Origin: Aromatoleum buckelii
GTDB taxonomy: Bacteria > Pseudomonadota > Gammaproteobacteria > Burkholderiales > Rhodocyclaceae
Length of the DNA stretch: 64,000 bases
NCBI RefSeq assembly: GCF_012910785.2
Contig: NZ_WTVH02000009.1
Span: 496,001-560,000, forward strand
Reading direction: 5' to 3'
Shown: positions 46,073-54,706 of the stretch, in pieces
Numbering within the stretch: the first letter of the stretch is position 1
Layout of the letters: each line of letters opens with the position of its first letter
Program-made: the position numbers and the translations under genes
Notes under the pieces: model-generated
Seen by the model: the letters and a program-made list of their open reading frames with translations, nothing else
Told to the model about the DNA's origin: nothing
Database searches by the model: none

Positions 46073-46639
46073 CTAGCGGGGCAGCATCGCGTCGGCTTCC
46101 GGCAGCAGGCGACGCGCGCCGTTGAAACGCTGGCTCCAGTAACGCTCCCCAATCTCGTCGATGCGCACCCGGCCGCCACTTGCCGGCGCATGCAGGAAGC
46201 GTCCCTCGCCCATGTAGATGCCGACGTGCGAGAACGTGCGGCGCATGGTGTTGAAGAACACCAGGTCGCCCGGTTTCAGGTCCTGCAGGCCCACCTTGTC
46301 GCCGAGGCGCGCCATTTCTCGCGCGGTGCGCGGAAGATTCAGCCCGAGCGCGTTACGGAACACGTTCTGCACGAGGCCGCTGCAGTCGAGCCCGGTCGCG
46401 GGAGAATTCCCGCCGAAGCGGTAGCGGATGCCCAGATACTCCATCCCTTGGTTCATCAGTTCCTGAGCGGCATTGCCGTAGCGCTCGATCAGGTCGACAG
46501 AACCGTTCTCTGCACGGGCATCGCTTTCTTCCACCGCTGCCGCAGGCGTCGCAGCGAATGCGAGGGCGATCAGCAGCGCGGCGAGGACGCCGATGCGAGA
46601 CAGCGTCCCGCATTGGGCAGCGCCCGGATGTTTCATCAT
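46073..46639 (-). CDS. NlpC/P60 family cell-wall endopeptidase
   Basis: This 188-residue secreted peptidoglycan hydrolase has a signal peptide (residues about 1-35, ending AAA-VEE). The NlpC/P60 domain shows the catalytic Cys in GLDCSGLVQNVF, His in FSHVGIYMG, and the third His in FLHAPASGG. It probably cleaves D-Glu-meso-Dap bonds. No lipobox is seen. The start is in ATGATG (46634-46639); its first ATG overlaps the end of the exonuclease-like gene by 4 bases. Confidence 0.9.
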   Translation of the reverse strand: MMKHPGAAQCGTLSRIGVLAALLIALAFAATPAAAVEESDARAENGSVDLIERYGNAAQELMNQGMEYLGIRYRFGGNSPATGLDCSGLVQNVFRNALGLNLPRTAREMARLGDKVGLQDLKPGDLVFFNTMRRTFSHVGIYMGEGRFLHAPASGGRVRIDEIGERYWSQRFNGARRLLPEADAMLPR

Positions 46640-47280
46640 GTCTGTCGTCTCAGATGGCGGCACGAGCGCTCTAGTTCTGCGAGGCTGCGCGGAGTGTTGA
46701 GTCCGAGCGCGAGCGCGCGTGCCTGGGCGGCGAGCATCAGCTGGGCGATCGCCCACGCGTCGCCGAGTGCATGGTGGCGCTGGAAAGTCTCGATTCCGAA
46801 CGCTTTCATCCAGTCCGCGAGGCGGGCGGGACGATCGATGAGTTCGCCGTACAGGGCCGGCAGCAGCCAGTGAAGATCGAGCCAGGTCCATTCCGGCTTG
46901 ATCCCGAGGTGTTCGCCGAGGGCGCGTTCGAGCAGGGTGCGGTTGAAGCCTGCATTGAAAACCACGACTGGACCCGCCCCGGAGAAAGTCAGCAGGTTGA
47001 TCAGCGCGGTCGCCGGGTCGGGTTCGAGTCGCGCGTAATAACTCGCGGTCGGCGACAGCAGTCCGCCATCGACTGCGATCGCGCCTACCGCGAGGAGGCG
47101 GGCGGCGTCCAGATCCAGCCCGGTCGCCTCGGTATTGACGATGACGTAGCGGGCTTCGAAGTGCGCGACGCCCAGATCCGGCTCGGGCGCGGCCTGCCAG
47201 TGCGCGAGCGTCTCGCGCAGCGCGATGTCGAGCGCAGTGATGTCGGCCCTGTTCGAGAGCAGTCGCGTGAGCCAGTTCAT
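46636..47280 (-). CDS. DnaQ/RNase T-like exonuclease, probably inactive
   Basis: This 214-residue protein has the 3'-5' exonuclease fold. Of the DEDDh metal ligands, motif I should read D-x-E but reads Asn49-Thr-Glu51 (NTEATGLD). Motif II has Asn113 where Asp is expected (FNAGFNRTLLE). Motif III keeps His170 and Asp174 (HHALGDAWA). The linker between motifs I and II is also short. Two lost ligands should abolish ordinary two-metal catalysis. The gene overlaps the stop of the cNMP/CBS/nucleotidyltransferase gene by 4 bases; that pairing with a DnaQ-like exonuclease recurs in other proteobacteria. A binding or regulatory role seems likely. Confidence 0.82.
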   Translation of the reverse strand: MNWLTRLLSNRADITALDIALRETLAHWQAAPEPDLGVAHFEARYVIVNTEATGLDLDAARLLAVGAIAVDGGLLSPTASYYARLEPDPATALINLLTFSGAGPVVVFNAGFNRTLLERALGEHLGIKPEWTWLDLHWLLPALYGELIDRPARLADWMKAFGIETFQRHHALGDAWAIAQLMLAAQARALALGLNTPRSLAELERSCRHLRRQT

Positions 47281-49175
47281 AGCTGGTAGTCGAGCTTCAG
47301 CCGGAGCTGGAGCTTGCGAGCCTGGCGAAACGCTTCCTTGAGGATGCGACGGTCGAGTTCGTTGAGGTCGTCGGGATTGATGCGATTGTCGCCCGGTGAA
47401 TCGTGTTCGGTTTCGAGATGCTGCGAGCGCAGGCGCAGCAACTGGATGAAGTGGAAGCCGTCGATCAGCGCTGCGATTTCCTCGGCTTGCATTCCCATCT
47501 TCGCGCCGGCCTGGCGCAGGCGCTGAACGGTGCTGCTCGACGCGACGCCGGTGCGCAGCGCGAGGATGCGGGCGACGTCGACAAACAGGCGGGCGCCGCA
47601 CTTTTTCAGGTCGATCGTGCCGTCGTCGTCCAGGACAAAATCGCGGATGCGGCCGAGCGGCGGGACGACCTGCAGCGCGTTCACCGCCATCATGCGCAGG
47701 AAAGCGGTATTCGCTCGCGCGGTATTGTTCAGCCATGTGCGCAGCTGGTCGCCCAGCCGTTCGTTGCCGCACAGCACACGGTAATCGAAGAAAATCGACG
47801 CATTGAGGAGCGCCTGCGGGTCCGGTTGGCGGATCCAGTCGCCGAAACGCCCTCGCCATTCCTCGACCGTCAGGCATAGCTCCGGGTTGCTCGCCATGAT
47901 GTTGCCCTTGCACAACGGGAAGCCGCAGGCCGCGAGGTTTTCGTTCACCTCCCTGCCGAATGCGAGCAGGCGCTTGCGCACGGCTTCCCTGTCTGCGTTC
48001 GGCGGGCTGACGAAAATCACGCCGTTGTCCTGGTCCGACGACAGGGTCTGTTCATGCCGTCCTTCCGAGCCGAACGCGAGCCAGGCGTAATCGATGCCGT
48101 GGATGTCGTGGCTGGCAGAGGCGAGATCGATGATGCGCCGCGTGAGCGCATCGTTGAGCGCGGAGATGAATTGGGTCAGTTGTTCGGCGCCGACGCCCTG
48201 GGCGATCAGGTTCAGCGCGAGCTGGCGAATGTCGCGGCTCGCCCGGTGCAGCCCCTCGACATCCGCCGCGCCTTCGATGCCGGCTCGAACCTGGCGCAGG
48301 CTGATGCGCTGCAGCGAGAACAGGTCCCGCTCGGACACCACTCCCTTGAGCCTGTCGTCGCTGTCGGTGACGAGCAGGTGGCGCACGCCGTGCGTTGCCA
48401 TCTCGAGCGCTGCGTCGTACGCCGACGCCGAGGCTGGCATTTGGTGGGGATCACGAGTCATGACCTCGCTGATCGGGCGCTGCAGGTCGATCGCCGGCAA
48501 AACGATGCGCGACAGCAGGTCGCTCTGCGTGAGGATGCCGATCGGGTGCTGTTCGGCGTCGACGATGACCATGCAGCCGAGGCGCATTTCGGACATCTTT
48601 TCGAGCGCGGCGCGGATCGACGTGCGGGGTGGGACGAAGATCGCTTCGTTCTTCACAAGTTCGCCCAGCGGCGTCGTCATCGTCTGTTGCTCGGCGGCGC
48701 GCTGCGCGAAGCTGGTCTGCAGCTGCTGGCGCGACTGGTTGAGCAGGCTGGCGATGTACTGGGTGCAGAACAGGTGGAACACCGGGCTCATCTGCATGAG
48801 CTTGAGAAAATCCTCGGCCGGCAGCTGGTAGATGAAGCTGTCCTCGACGGCGACGTAGCTGTTCGTCGACGGGCGCTGCGCGGAGATCGCGCCGATCGGA
48901 AAGCATTCGCCCGGCCCGAGCGTCATCGTCGTGTAATCCGTGACCGTTGCCGGGCTGAACTGGCGCGCCTGCACCTTGCCGCGCTGGACGATATGGAAAT
49001 GCCGCGGCTGCCCCATTTCCGGCGTCAGGATCTCGCTGCCCCGGGCATGAAATGCCAGCACTGCGCGCTCGGCGAGGAAGTCGAGCGCGAGCGGCTCCAT
49101 CCCGTTGAAGGGCGAGAAGCGCTTGAGAAAATCCGAGCTGGCGCCGATCAACATCCCGGCGGCGGTGGCGGTCAT
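47277..49175 (-). CDS. cNMP-binding, CBS and DUF294 nucleotidyltransferase-like signalling protein
   Basis: This 632-residue cytosolic multidomain protein has a cyclic-nucleotide-binding-like barrel at about residues 15-145. Two CBS domains follow at about 170-300 (SIRAALEKMSEMRLGCMVIVD; PISEVMTRDPHQMP). Then comes a GlnD-like nucleotidyltransferase domain with FGSEGRHEQTLSSDQDNG, and a C-terminal DUF294 helical domain. CBS domains usually sense adenine nucleotides. The reaction of this family is unproven. ATG 49175 follows GGAAGAG; a GTG at 49190 is a weaker alternative. It is cotranscribed with the exonuclease-like and NlpC genes. Confidence 0.9.
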   Translation of the reverse strand: MTATAAGMLIGASSDFLKRFSPFNGMEPLALDFLAERAVLAFHARGSEILTPEMGQPRHFHIVQRGKVQARQFSPATVTDYTTMTLGPGECFPIGAISAQRPSTNSYVAVEDSFIYQLPAEDFLKLMQMSPVFHLFCTQYIASLLNQSRQQLQTSFAQRAAEQQTMTTPLGELVKNEAIFVPPRTSIRAALEKMSEMRLGCMVIVDAEQHPIGILTQSDLLSRIVLPAIDLQRPISEVMTRDPHQMPASASAYDAALEMATHGVRHLLVTDSDDRLKGVVSERDLFSLQRISLRQVRAGIEGAADVEGLHRASRDIRQLALNLIAQGVGAEQLTQFISALNDALTRRIIDLASASHDIHGIDYAWLAFGSEGRHEQTLSSDQDNGVIFVSPPNADREAVRKRLLAFGREVNENLAACGFPLCKGNIMASNPELCLTVEEWRGRFGDWIRQPDPQALLNASIFFDYRVLCGNERLGDQLRTWLNNTARANTAFLRMMAVNALQVVPPLGRIRDFVLDDDGTIDLKKCGARLFVDVARILALRTGVASSSTVQRLRQAGAKMGMQAEEIAALIDGFHFIQLLRLRSQHLETEHDSPGDNRINPDDLNELDRRILKEAFRQARKLQLRLKLDYQL

Positions 49176-49291
49176 GGGGCTCTTCCGCACAAAAAAACCC
49201 GCGCATTATAGGCCGCGTACCCGTTAATCGGGATGATCCGGAAATGTTTCAGAGGCGGACGTGCGCCCGCCGGTGCGGCGAGCGCACGCGG

Positions 49292-50698
49292 TTACAGCAC
49301 TTCGGCCGCGTGATCCGCGAGCCGCGAACGTTCGCCGCGCTGCAGCGTGATGTGGCCCGAGTGCAGCCAGTCCTTGAATCGATCGACGACGAAAGTCAGG
49401 CCCGAGCTGCCTTCGGTCAGATAGGGCGTGTCGATCTGCGCGATGTTGCCGAGGCACACGACCTTGGTGCCGGGGCCCGCGCGCGTGATCAGCGTTTTCA
49501 TCTGCTTCGGCGTCAGGTTCTGCGCCTCGTCGATGATCAGGAACTTGTTGATGAAAGTGCGCCCGCGCATGAAGTTCAGGCTCTTGATCTTGATGCGGCT
49601 GCGGATCAGGTCGCGTGTCGCGGCGCGGCCCCAGTCGCCGCCTTCGCCGGCCGTGCCGTTCAATACGTCGAGGTTGTCCTCGAGCGCACCCATCCACGGC
49701 GCCATTTTCTCTTCCTCGGTGCCGGGCAGGAAGCCGATGTCCTCGCCAACCGGCACGGTCACGCGCGTCATGATGATTTCGGAATAGCGCTTGGCTTCGA
49801 GCACCTGGGTGAGGCCGGCAGCCAGTGTCAGCAGCGTCTTGCCGGTGCCGGCCTGGCCGAGCAGCGTGACGAAGTCGATTTCCGGGTTCATCAGCAGGTT
49901 GAACGCGAAATTCTGCTCGCGATTGCGCGCCGTGATGCCCCACACGTTGTTCTTGGTGTGCGCGTAGTCGACCAGCGTTTCGAGCAGCACGCTGCGGCCG
50001 TCGCGCTCCTTCACCCACGCCTGCAGCGGCGCCTCGCCGTTCTGGAACAGGAACTCATTGACCAGCAGTTCCGGGGCCAGTGGACCGCTGAGGCGGTAAT
50101 AGGTGCGGCTGTCCTCTTTCCACGATTCCATGCCCTTGCCGTGGGTGTCCCAGAAGTCGGGCGGCAGTTCACGCCAGCCGCTGTAGAGGAGGTCCGTGTC
50201 CTCCAGCACCTTGTCGTTGAAGTAATCCTGCGCATCAAGGCCCAGTGCGCGGGCCTTGATGCGCATGTTGATGTCCTTGGAGACGAGGATCACCGGGCGC
50301 TGCGGGAAGCGCTCGGCCAGGTGCATCACGACCGCGAGGATGTGGTTGTCGCCTTTCGCGGTGGGCAGCGCGGCGGGCAGTGCGACGTTGATCGCTTCGG
50401 TCTGCAGGAACAGCTTGCCGGTCGCGAGCCCCCGCGACGGGCCCTCGAGGGCGATGCCCGCGTGGATGTCGTCCGGGCTCCCGCTGACGATGTCGTCCAT
50501 CATGCGGCTCGCCTGGCGAGCATTGCGGGCGACTTCGGACATCCCCTTCTTGTTCGCGTCGAGTTCCTCGAGCGTCATGATCGGGACGAAGAGGTCATGT
50601 TCCTCGAAGCGATAGAGGCTCGTCGGATCGTGCATCAGCACGTTGGTGTCGAGGACGAACAGCTTGGTCTTCTGGGTGCGGGGCGCGCGTTTGGTCAT
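49292..50698 (-). CDS. PIN-PhoH fusion protein (PhoH2 type)
   Basis: This 468-residue cytosolic protein has an N-terminal PIN nuclease domain (LDTNVLMHDP, EELD, VSKDINMRIKA supply the acidic residues; about residues 12-150). A C-terminal PhoH ATPase follows with Walker A GQAGTGKTLLT and Walker B FLIIDEAQNLTPKQMKT (about residues 250-455). PhoH2 proteins of this form are ATP-dependent RNA helicase/ribonucleases in actinobacteria. Phosphate-starvation control cannot be judged here. Confidence 0.93.
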   Translation of the reverse strand: MTKRAPRTQKTKLFVLDTNVLMHDPTSLYRFEEHDLFVPIMTLEELDANKKGMSEVARNARQASRMMDDIVSGSPDDIHAGIALEGPSRGLATGKLFLQTEAINVALPAALPTAKGDNHILAVVMHLAERFPQRPVILVSKDINMRIKARALGLDAQDYFNDKVLEDTDLLYSGWRELPPDFWDTHGKGMESWKEDSRTYYRLSGPLAPELLVNEFLFQNGEAPLQAWVKERDGRSVLLETLVDYAHTKNNVWGITARNREQNFAFNLLMNPEIDFVTLLGQAGTGKTLLTLAAGLTQVLEAKRYSEIIMTRVTVPVGEDIGFLPGTEEEKMAPWMGALEDNLDVLNGTAGEGGDWGRAATRDLIRSRIKIKSLNFMRGRTFINKFLIIDEAQNLTPKQMKTLITRAGPGTKVVCLGNIAQIDTPYLTEGSSGLTFVVDRFKDWLHSGHITLQRGERSRLADHAAEVL

Positions 50699-50734
50699 GG
50701 AGTGCGGAGCAGGTGGGAGGGAGGCCGGCCGGAT

Positions 50735-51199
50735 CTAAAGGGTGGTGACGAAGTCGAGCACTTCCTGGGCGTGTCCCGGCACCTTGACGGCGCGCCATTC
50801 GCGGCCGATCGCGCCGTCGGCGTCGAGGACGAAAGTGCTGCGCTCGATGCCGCGCACCGTTTTGCCGTACATGTTCTTCATCTTGATGACGCCAAAGGCG
50901 CTGCAGGCGACTTCGTCGGGGTCGGAGATCAGCTCGAACGGCAGCGCGAGCTTGGCCTTGAAGTTTTCGTGCGACTTGAGGCTGTCGCGCGAGATGCCGA
51001 AGACTTCGCAGCCGGCGGCACGAAACGCCGCGTAGTGATCGCGGAAGTCCGCCGTTTCATTCGTGCATCCGGGTGTGCTGTCCTTCGGATAGAAGTACAG
51101 CACGACCTTGCTGCCGCGCAGAGCGGCCAGCGCAACGGTCGTTCCGCCCGTGGCGGGCAGGCTGAAGTCGGGGGTGGACGAAGTGTCGCTTGCGCTCAT
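50735..51199 (-). CDS. bcp: Peroxiredoxin Bcp, 1-Cys type
   Basis: This 154-residue thiol peroxidase removes H2O2 and organic hydroperoxides. The peroxidatic Cys45 sits in PKDSTPGCTNE. The usual resolving Cys five residues later (C50 in E. coli) is Ala50, so an external thiol or a distant Cys must complete the cycle. Arg and Thr active-site residues (ISRDSLKSHENF region) are kept. ATG 51199 gives MSASDTSSTPDFSLPATGG. Confidence 0.92.
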   Translation of the reverse strand: MSASDTSSTPDFSLPATGGTTVALAALRGSKVVLYFYPKDSTPGCTNETADFRDHYAAFRAAGCEVFGISRDSLKSHENFKAKLALPFELISDPDEVACSAFGVIKMKNMYGKTVRGIERSTFVLDADGAIGREWRAVKVPGHAQEVLDFVTTL

Positions 51200-51283
51200 G
51201 GACCCTCCAGCGAAAATGGATGGCTGCAGCGTAGCGGACAAACGTTGCAGCTGACAATGCGCGCCGGAAGGCGGGCGCGGCGT

Positions 51284-51658
51284 TCAGGGCGCGTCGAAAA
51301 TCAGTGCGGCCGCGACGGCGCGACCTTCGGTGGCGAGAATATTGTAGGTGCGGCACGCCGCAGCGAGGTCCATGACTTCGTAGCCGATGCCGGCGTCGAT
51401 CAGCGGGCGCAGCACGCGTGGCGACGGAAAGCGCAGCCGCGCACCGGTGCCGAGAAGGACGACTTCGGGTCCGAGGTCGCGCAGGGCGACGAAATCGTCG
51501 GCAGCAAGGTCGTCGAAACCGGCCGCTTCCCACGCCAGCACGCGCTCGCTCGTCACGATGAGGTTGCCCTCGTGGCGCACCTTGTTGACCATCACGTGGT
51601 CGGCGGCGTAGCCGGTGAAGAGATTGAGGTTCGGGTTCTGTTCGAGATTCAGCTTCAT
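51284..51658 (-). CDS. Mth938-like (DUF498/NDUFAF3) protein
   Basis: This 124-residue protein belongs to the Mth938 domain family. Typical segments are EGNLIVTSERVLAWEAAGFDDL, GPEVVLLGTGARLRFPSP and GIGYEVMDLAAACRTYNILATEGR. The eukaryotic relative NDUFAF3 is a complex I assembly factor; in bacteria the function is not established. Divergent from alaA. The ATG at 51658 starts MKLNLEQNPNLNLFTGY. Confidence 0.9.
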   Translation of the reverse strand: MKLNLEQNPNLNLFTGYAADHVMVNKVRHEGNLIVTSERVLAWEAAGFDDLAADDFVALRDLGPEVVLLGTGARLRFPSPRVLRPLIDAGIGYEVMDLAAACRTYNILATEGRAVAAALIFDAP

Positions 51659-51827
51659 GACGGTTCGCTCGGTCGGCAAAATTGCCGGGGGGGGCCGGCT
51701 TGGATAAGATAGCTTCTTTTGGCTCGCCGGTCCGGCACGAGGCATTCTACCCCGGCGAGCGAAAACCTTGCGCGCCACTGCCGTGGTGCGGAGTAGCCAG
51801 ATCATGCGAAAGAAAGGACGGATTGCG

Positions 51828-53126
51828 ATGAGCCTCGAGCCGAAACTACGTGTTGCCCCCCTGGTGGCGGAAACCCAAGCCTCCCCCCTGGCACCCGACA
51901 CGAGGATGGTGCGCAAGTCCGCGAAACTCGCCAACGTCTGCTACGACATCCGCGGGCCGGTGCTGGTCAAGGCCAAGCAGATGGAGGACGAAGGGCACAA
52001 GATCATCAAGCTGAACATCGGCAACCTCGCCGCGTTCGGCTTCGATGCGCCCGAGGAGATCCAGCTCGACATGATCCGCAACCTGCCGAATTCGGCCGGC
52101 TATTCGGACTCGAAAGGCATCTTCGCGGCGCGCAAGGCGGTAATGCACTACACGCAGCAAAAGCACATCAAGGGCGTGACGCTCGAAGACATCTACATCG
52201 GCAACGGCGTGTCCGAGCTGATCGTGATGGCGATGAACGCGCTGCTGAACATCGGCGACGAGGTGCTCGTGCCGGCGCCCGATTACCCGTTGTGGACTGC
52301 CGCGGTAAGCCTGTCGGGCGGCACGCCGGTGCATTACATCTGCGACGAAGCCAACGAATGGCTGCCCGACCTCGACGACATGCGCGCCCGCATCACGCCG
52401 AACACGCGCGCGATCGTCGTCATCAACCCCAACAACCCCACCGGCGCGCTGTATCCCGACCACATCCTGCAAGGCATCGTCGACATCGCCCGGGAGCACG
52501 GCCTGATCCTCTACGCCGACGAGGTGTACGACAAGGTGCTGTACGACGGCGCGACGCACCGGTCGATGGGTTCGTTCTCCGAGGACGTGCTGACGATCCT
52601 CTTCAACGGCCTGTCGAAGAACTACCGTTCGTGCGGCTACCGCGCCGGATGGATGGTCGTGTGCGGCGACAAGCGCCACGCGCAGGACTACATCGAAGGG
52701 CTCAACATGCTCGCGTCGATGCGGCTGTGTGCGAACGTTCCCGGCCAGTATGCGATCCAGACCGCGCTCGGCGGCTACCAGAGCATCGACGATCTGGTCG
52801 CGGAGGGCGGGCGCATGCGCCGTCAGCGCGACCTCGCGCACGAGCTGATCAGCGCGATCCCGGGCGTCAGCTGCGTCAAGCCGAAAGCGACGCTGTACAT
52901 GTTTCCGAAGCTCGACCCGAAGTTTTACCCGATCGAGGACGACCAGGCGTTCATCGCCGAACTGCTCGAAGAAGAGCGCGTGCTGCTCGTGCAGGGCAGC
53001 GGCTTCAACTGGCCATACCCGGATCATTTCCGGCTCGTGTTCCTGCCGCACGAGGACGACCTGCGCGACGCCATCGCACGGATCGCGCGCTTCCTCGAGC
53101 AGTACCGCAAGCGGCACGCCACCTGA
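51828..53126 (+). CDS. alaA: Alanine transaminase, AlaA type
   Basis: This 432-residue PLP aminotransferase (class I) makes alanine from pyruvate and glutamate. The PLP lysine is Lys264 in NGLSKNYRSCGYRAGW; NPNNPTGALY and YADEVYDKVLYDG supply the other cofactor contacts. KSAKLANVCYDIRGPV and LNIGNLAAFGFDAPEE are typical AlaA. I chose ATG 51828, behind AAAGGA; an in-frame ATG at 51804 would add eight residues. It is followed by hom after 78 bases, a common beta-proteobacterial arrangement. Confidence 0.93.
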   Translation: MSLEPKLRVAPLVAETQASPLAPDTRMVRKSAKLANVCYDIRGPVLVKAKQMEDEGHKIIKLNIGNLAAFGFDAPEEIQLDMIRNLPNSAGYSDSKGIFAARKAVMHYTQQKHIKGVTLEDIYIGNGVSELIVMAMNALLNIGDEVLVPAPDYPLWTAAVSLSGGTPVHYICDEANEWLPDLDDMRARITPNTRAIVVINPNNPTGALYPDHILQGIVDIAREHGLILYADEVYDKVLYDGATHRSMGSFSEDVLTILFNGLSKNYRSCGYRAGWMVVCGDKRHAQDYIEGLNMLASMRLCANVPGQYAIQTALGGYQSIDDLVAEGGRMRRQRDLAHELISAIPGVSCVKPKATLYMFPKLDPKFYPIEDDQAFIAELLEEERVLLVQGSGFNWPYPDHFRLVFLPHEDDLRDAIARIARFLEQYRKRHAT

Positions 53127-53204
53127 GCGGATTCCGCCTCAACCGTGGCACCCACTCGACTCACTCAGCCCAATTCCCAACCGAATCTTATCGAACGAGC
53201 TTTT

Positions 53205-54515
53205 ATGAAACCGATCAATGTTGGCCTGCTGGGCATCGGTACCGTCGGCGGCGGTACCTTCACCGTTCTGAAGCGCAACGAGGAAGAAATCACCCGTCGC
53301 GCCGGTCGCCCGATCCGCATCACCGCAGTGGCTGACAAGAATCTCGAACTCGCGCGCACGGTCGCAGGCAGCGGCGTACGACTGACCGACGACGCGTTCT
53401 CGGTCGTCGCCGACCCGGAAATCGACATCGTCGTCGAACTGATTGGCGGCTACGGCGTCGCGAAGGAACTGGTGCTGAAAGCGATCGAGAACGGCAAGCA
53501 CGTCGTCACGGCGAACAAGGCGCTGCTCGCGGTGCACGGCAACGAGATCTTCGCCGCGGCGCAGAAAAAGGGCGTCATGGTCGCGTTCGAAGCCGCGGTC
53601 GCCGGCGGCATCCCGATCATCAAGGCGCTGCGCGAAGGCCTGTCGGCGAACCGCATCCAGTGGCTCGCCGGCATCATCAACGGCACGACGAACTTCATCC
53701 TGTCCGAGATGCGCGACAAGGGGCTGCCGTTCGCCGACGTGCTCAAGGAGGCGCAGGCGCTCGGCTATGCCGAGGCCGACCCGACTTTCGACATCGAAGG
53801 TGTCGATGCCGCGCACAAGGCGACGATCATGAGCGCGATCGCGTTCGGCGTGCCGATGCAGTTCGAGGCCGCGCACGTCGAAGGCATTACGAACCTCGAC
53901 AGCGTCGATATCGCCTACGCCGAACAGCTCGGCTACCGCATCAAGCTGCTCGGCATCTCGCGCATGCGCCCCGAAGGCATCGAACTGCGCGTGCACCCGA
54001 CGCTGATTCCGGCCAGGCGCCTGATCGCGAACGTCGAGGGGGCGATGAACGCCGTCGTCGTCCATGGCGACGCGGTCGGCGCGACGCTGTATTACGGCAA
54101 GGGCGCCGGCGCCGAGCCGACTGCAAGCGCGGTGATCGCCGACCTCGTCGATGTCACCCGCCTGCACACCGCGGACCCCGAGCATCGCGTGCCGCATCTC
54201 GCTTTCCAGCCCGACCAGGTGCGCGGCCTCAAGGTGCTGCCGATCGAAGAGGTCGTGACCTCGTATTACCTGCGCATGCGCGTCGAGGACAAACCGGGCG
54301 TGCTCGCCGACATCACACGCATCCTCGCCGACAGCGGCATCTCGATCGAAGCGATGATCCAGAAGGAAGCGCCGGAAGGCACGTCGCAGACCGACATCAT
54401 CATGCTGACCCACATCACGATCGAGAAGAACGCCAACGCCGCGATCGCGAAGATCGAAGCCCTGCCGGTCGTGCAGGGCAGCATCACGCGCCTGCGCATG
54501 GAAAGCCTGCAGTAA
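53205..54515 (+). CDS. hom: Homoserine dehydrogenase
   Basis: This 436-residue NAD(P)-dependent enzyme reduces aspartate semialdehyde to homoserine, for Thr and Met. The Rossmann start GLLGIGTVGGGTF, the active region VANKALLA / EAAVAGGIPIIKAL / GIINGTTNFILSEM, and catalytic Lys in the AHKATIMS segment are clear. A C-terminal ACT domain (about residues 355-430, MRVEDKPGVLADITRILADSGIS) suggests feedback by threonine. thrC is normally next, but here two unrelated genes intervene. Confidence 0.96.
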   Translation: MKPINVGLLGIGTVGGGTFTVLKRNEEEITRRAGRPIRITAVADKNLELARTVAGSGVRLTDDAFSVVADPEIDIVVELIGGYGVAKELVLKAIENGKHVVTANKALLAVHGNEIFAAAQKKGVMVAFEAAVAGGIPIIKALREGLSANRIQWLAGIINGTTNFILSEMRDKGLPFADVLKEAQALGYAEADPTFDIEGVDAAHKATIMSAIAFGVPMQFEAAHVEGITNLDSVDIAYAEQLGYRIKLLGISRMRPEGIELRVHPTLIPARRLIANVEGAMNAVVVHGDAVGATLYYGKGAGAEPTASAVIADLVDVTRLHTADPEHRVPHLAFQPDQVRGLKVLPIEEVVTSYYLRMRVEDKPGVLADITRILADSGISIEAMIQKEAPEGTSQTDIIMLTHITIEKNANAAIAKIEALPVVQGSITRLRMESLQ

Positions 54516-54525
54516 GCGCGGCGTC

Positions 54526-54551
54526 AAAAAAACGCCCCGGCTACCGGGGCG
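54526..54551 (-). terminator. Terminator facing the aldehyde dehydrogenase gene (distal)
   Basis: The hairpin CGCCCCGG-CTA-CCGGGGCG (54533-54551) is followed on the minus strand by seven T residues. On the plus strand there is no T-run, so it mainly stops minus-strand transcripts before they run into hom. Confidence 0.85.
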
Positions 54552-54641
54552 CAAGCGGATCGTCCGGGGCCAGGTGGAGGAGACCGGACCCGTGCAGCGG
54601 CGATCCGCGCAACAGCGGCCCGCGAGCCGCGGGAATGTGAC

Positions 54642-54677
54642 AAAAATGCGGAACCGGGAGGTTTCCCGGTCGCCGCA
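54642..54677 (-). terminator. Terminator of the aldehyde dehydrogenase gene (proximal)
   Basis: Stems TGCGG and ACCGGGA (54647-54659) pair with TCCCGGT and CCGCA (54664-54677), followed on the minus strand by TTTTTG. It is 30 bases after the stop. With the distal one it forms a tandem pair. Confidence 0.8.
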
Positions 54678-54706
54678 TCCCAACCCGGCCGGGCGCGGAA
54701 ACCCCG

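Noticed and set aside
49261-49287. GC-rich hairpin after phoH as a terminator
   Set aside because: The stem is good (GTGCGC...GCGCAC) but no T-run follows on the minus strand; a rho-independent terminator is not supported.
49244-51712. Plus-strand frame of 822 codons over phoH and bcp
   Set aside because: It is antisense to two conserved genes and shows only shadow-frame composition.
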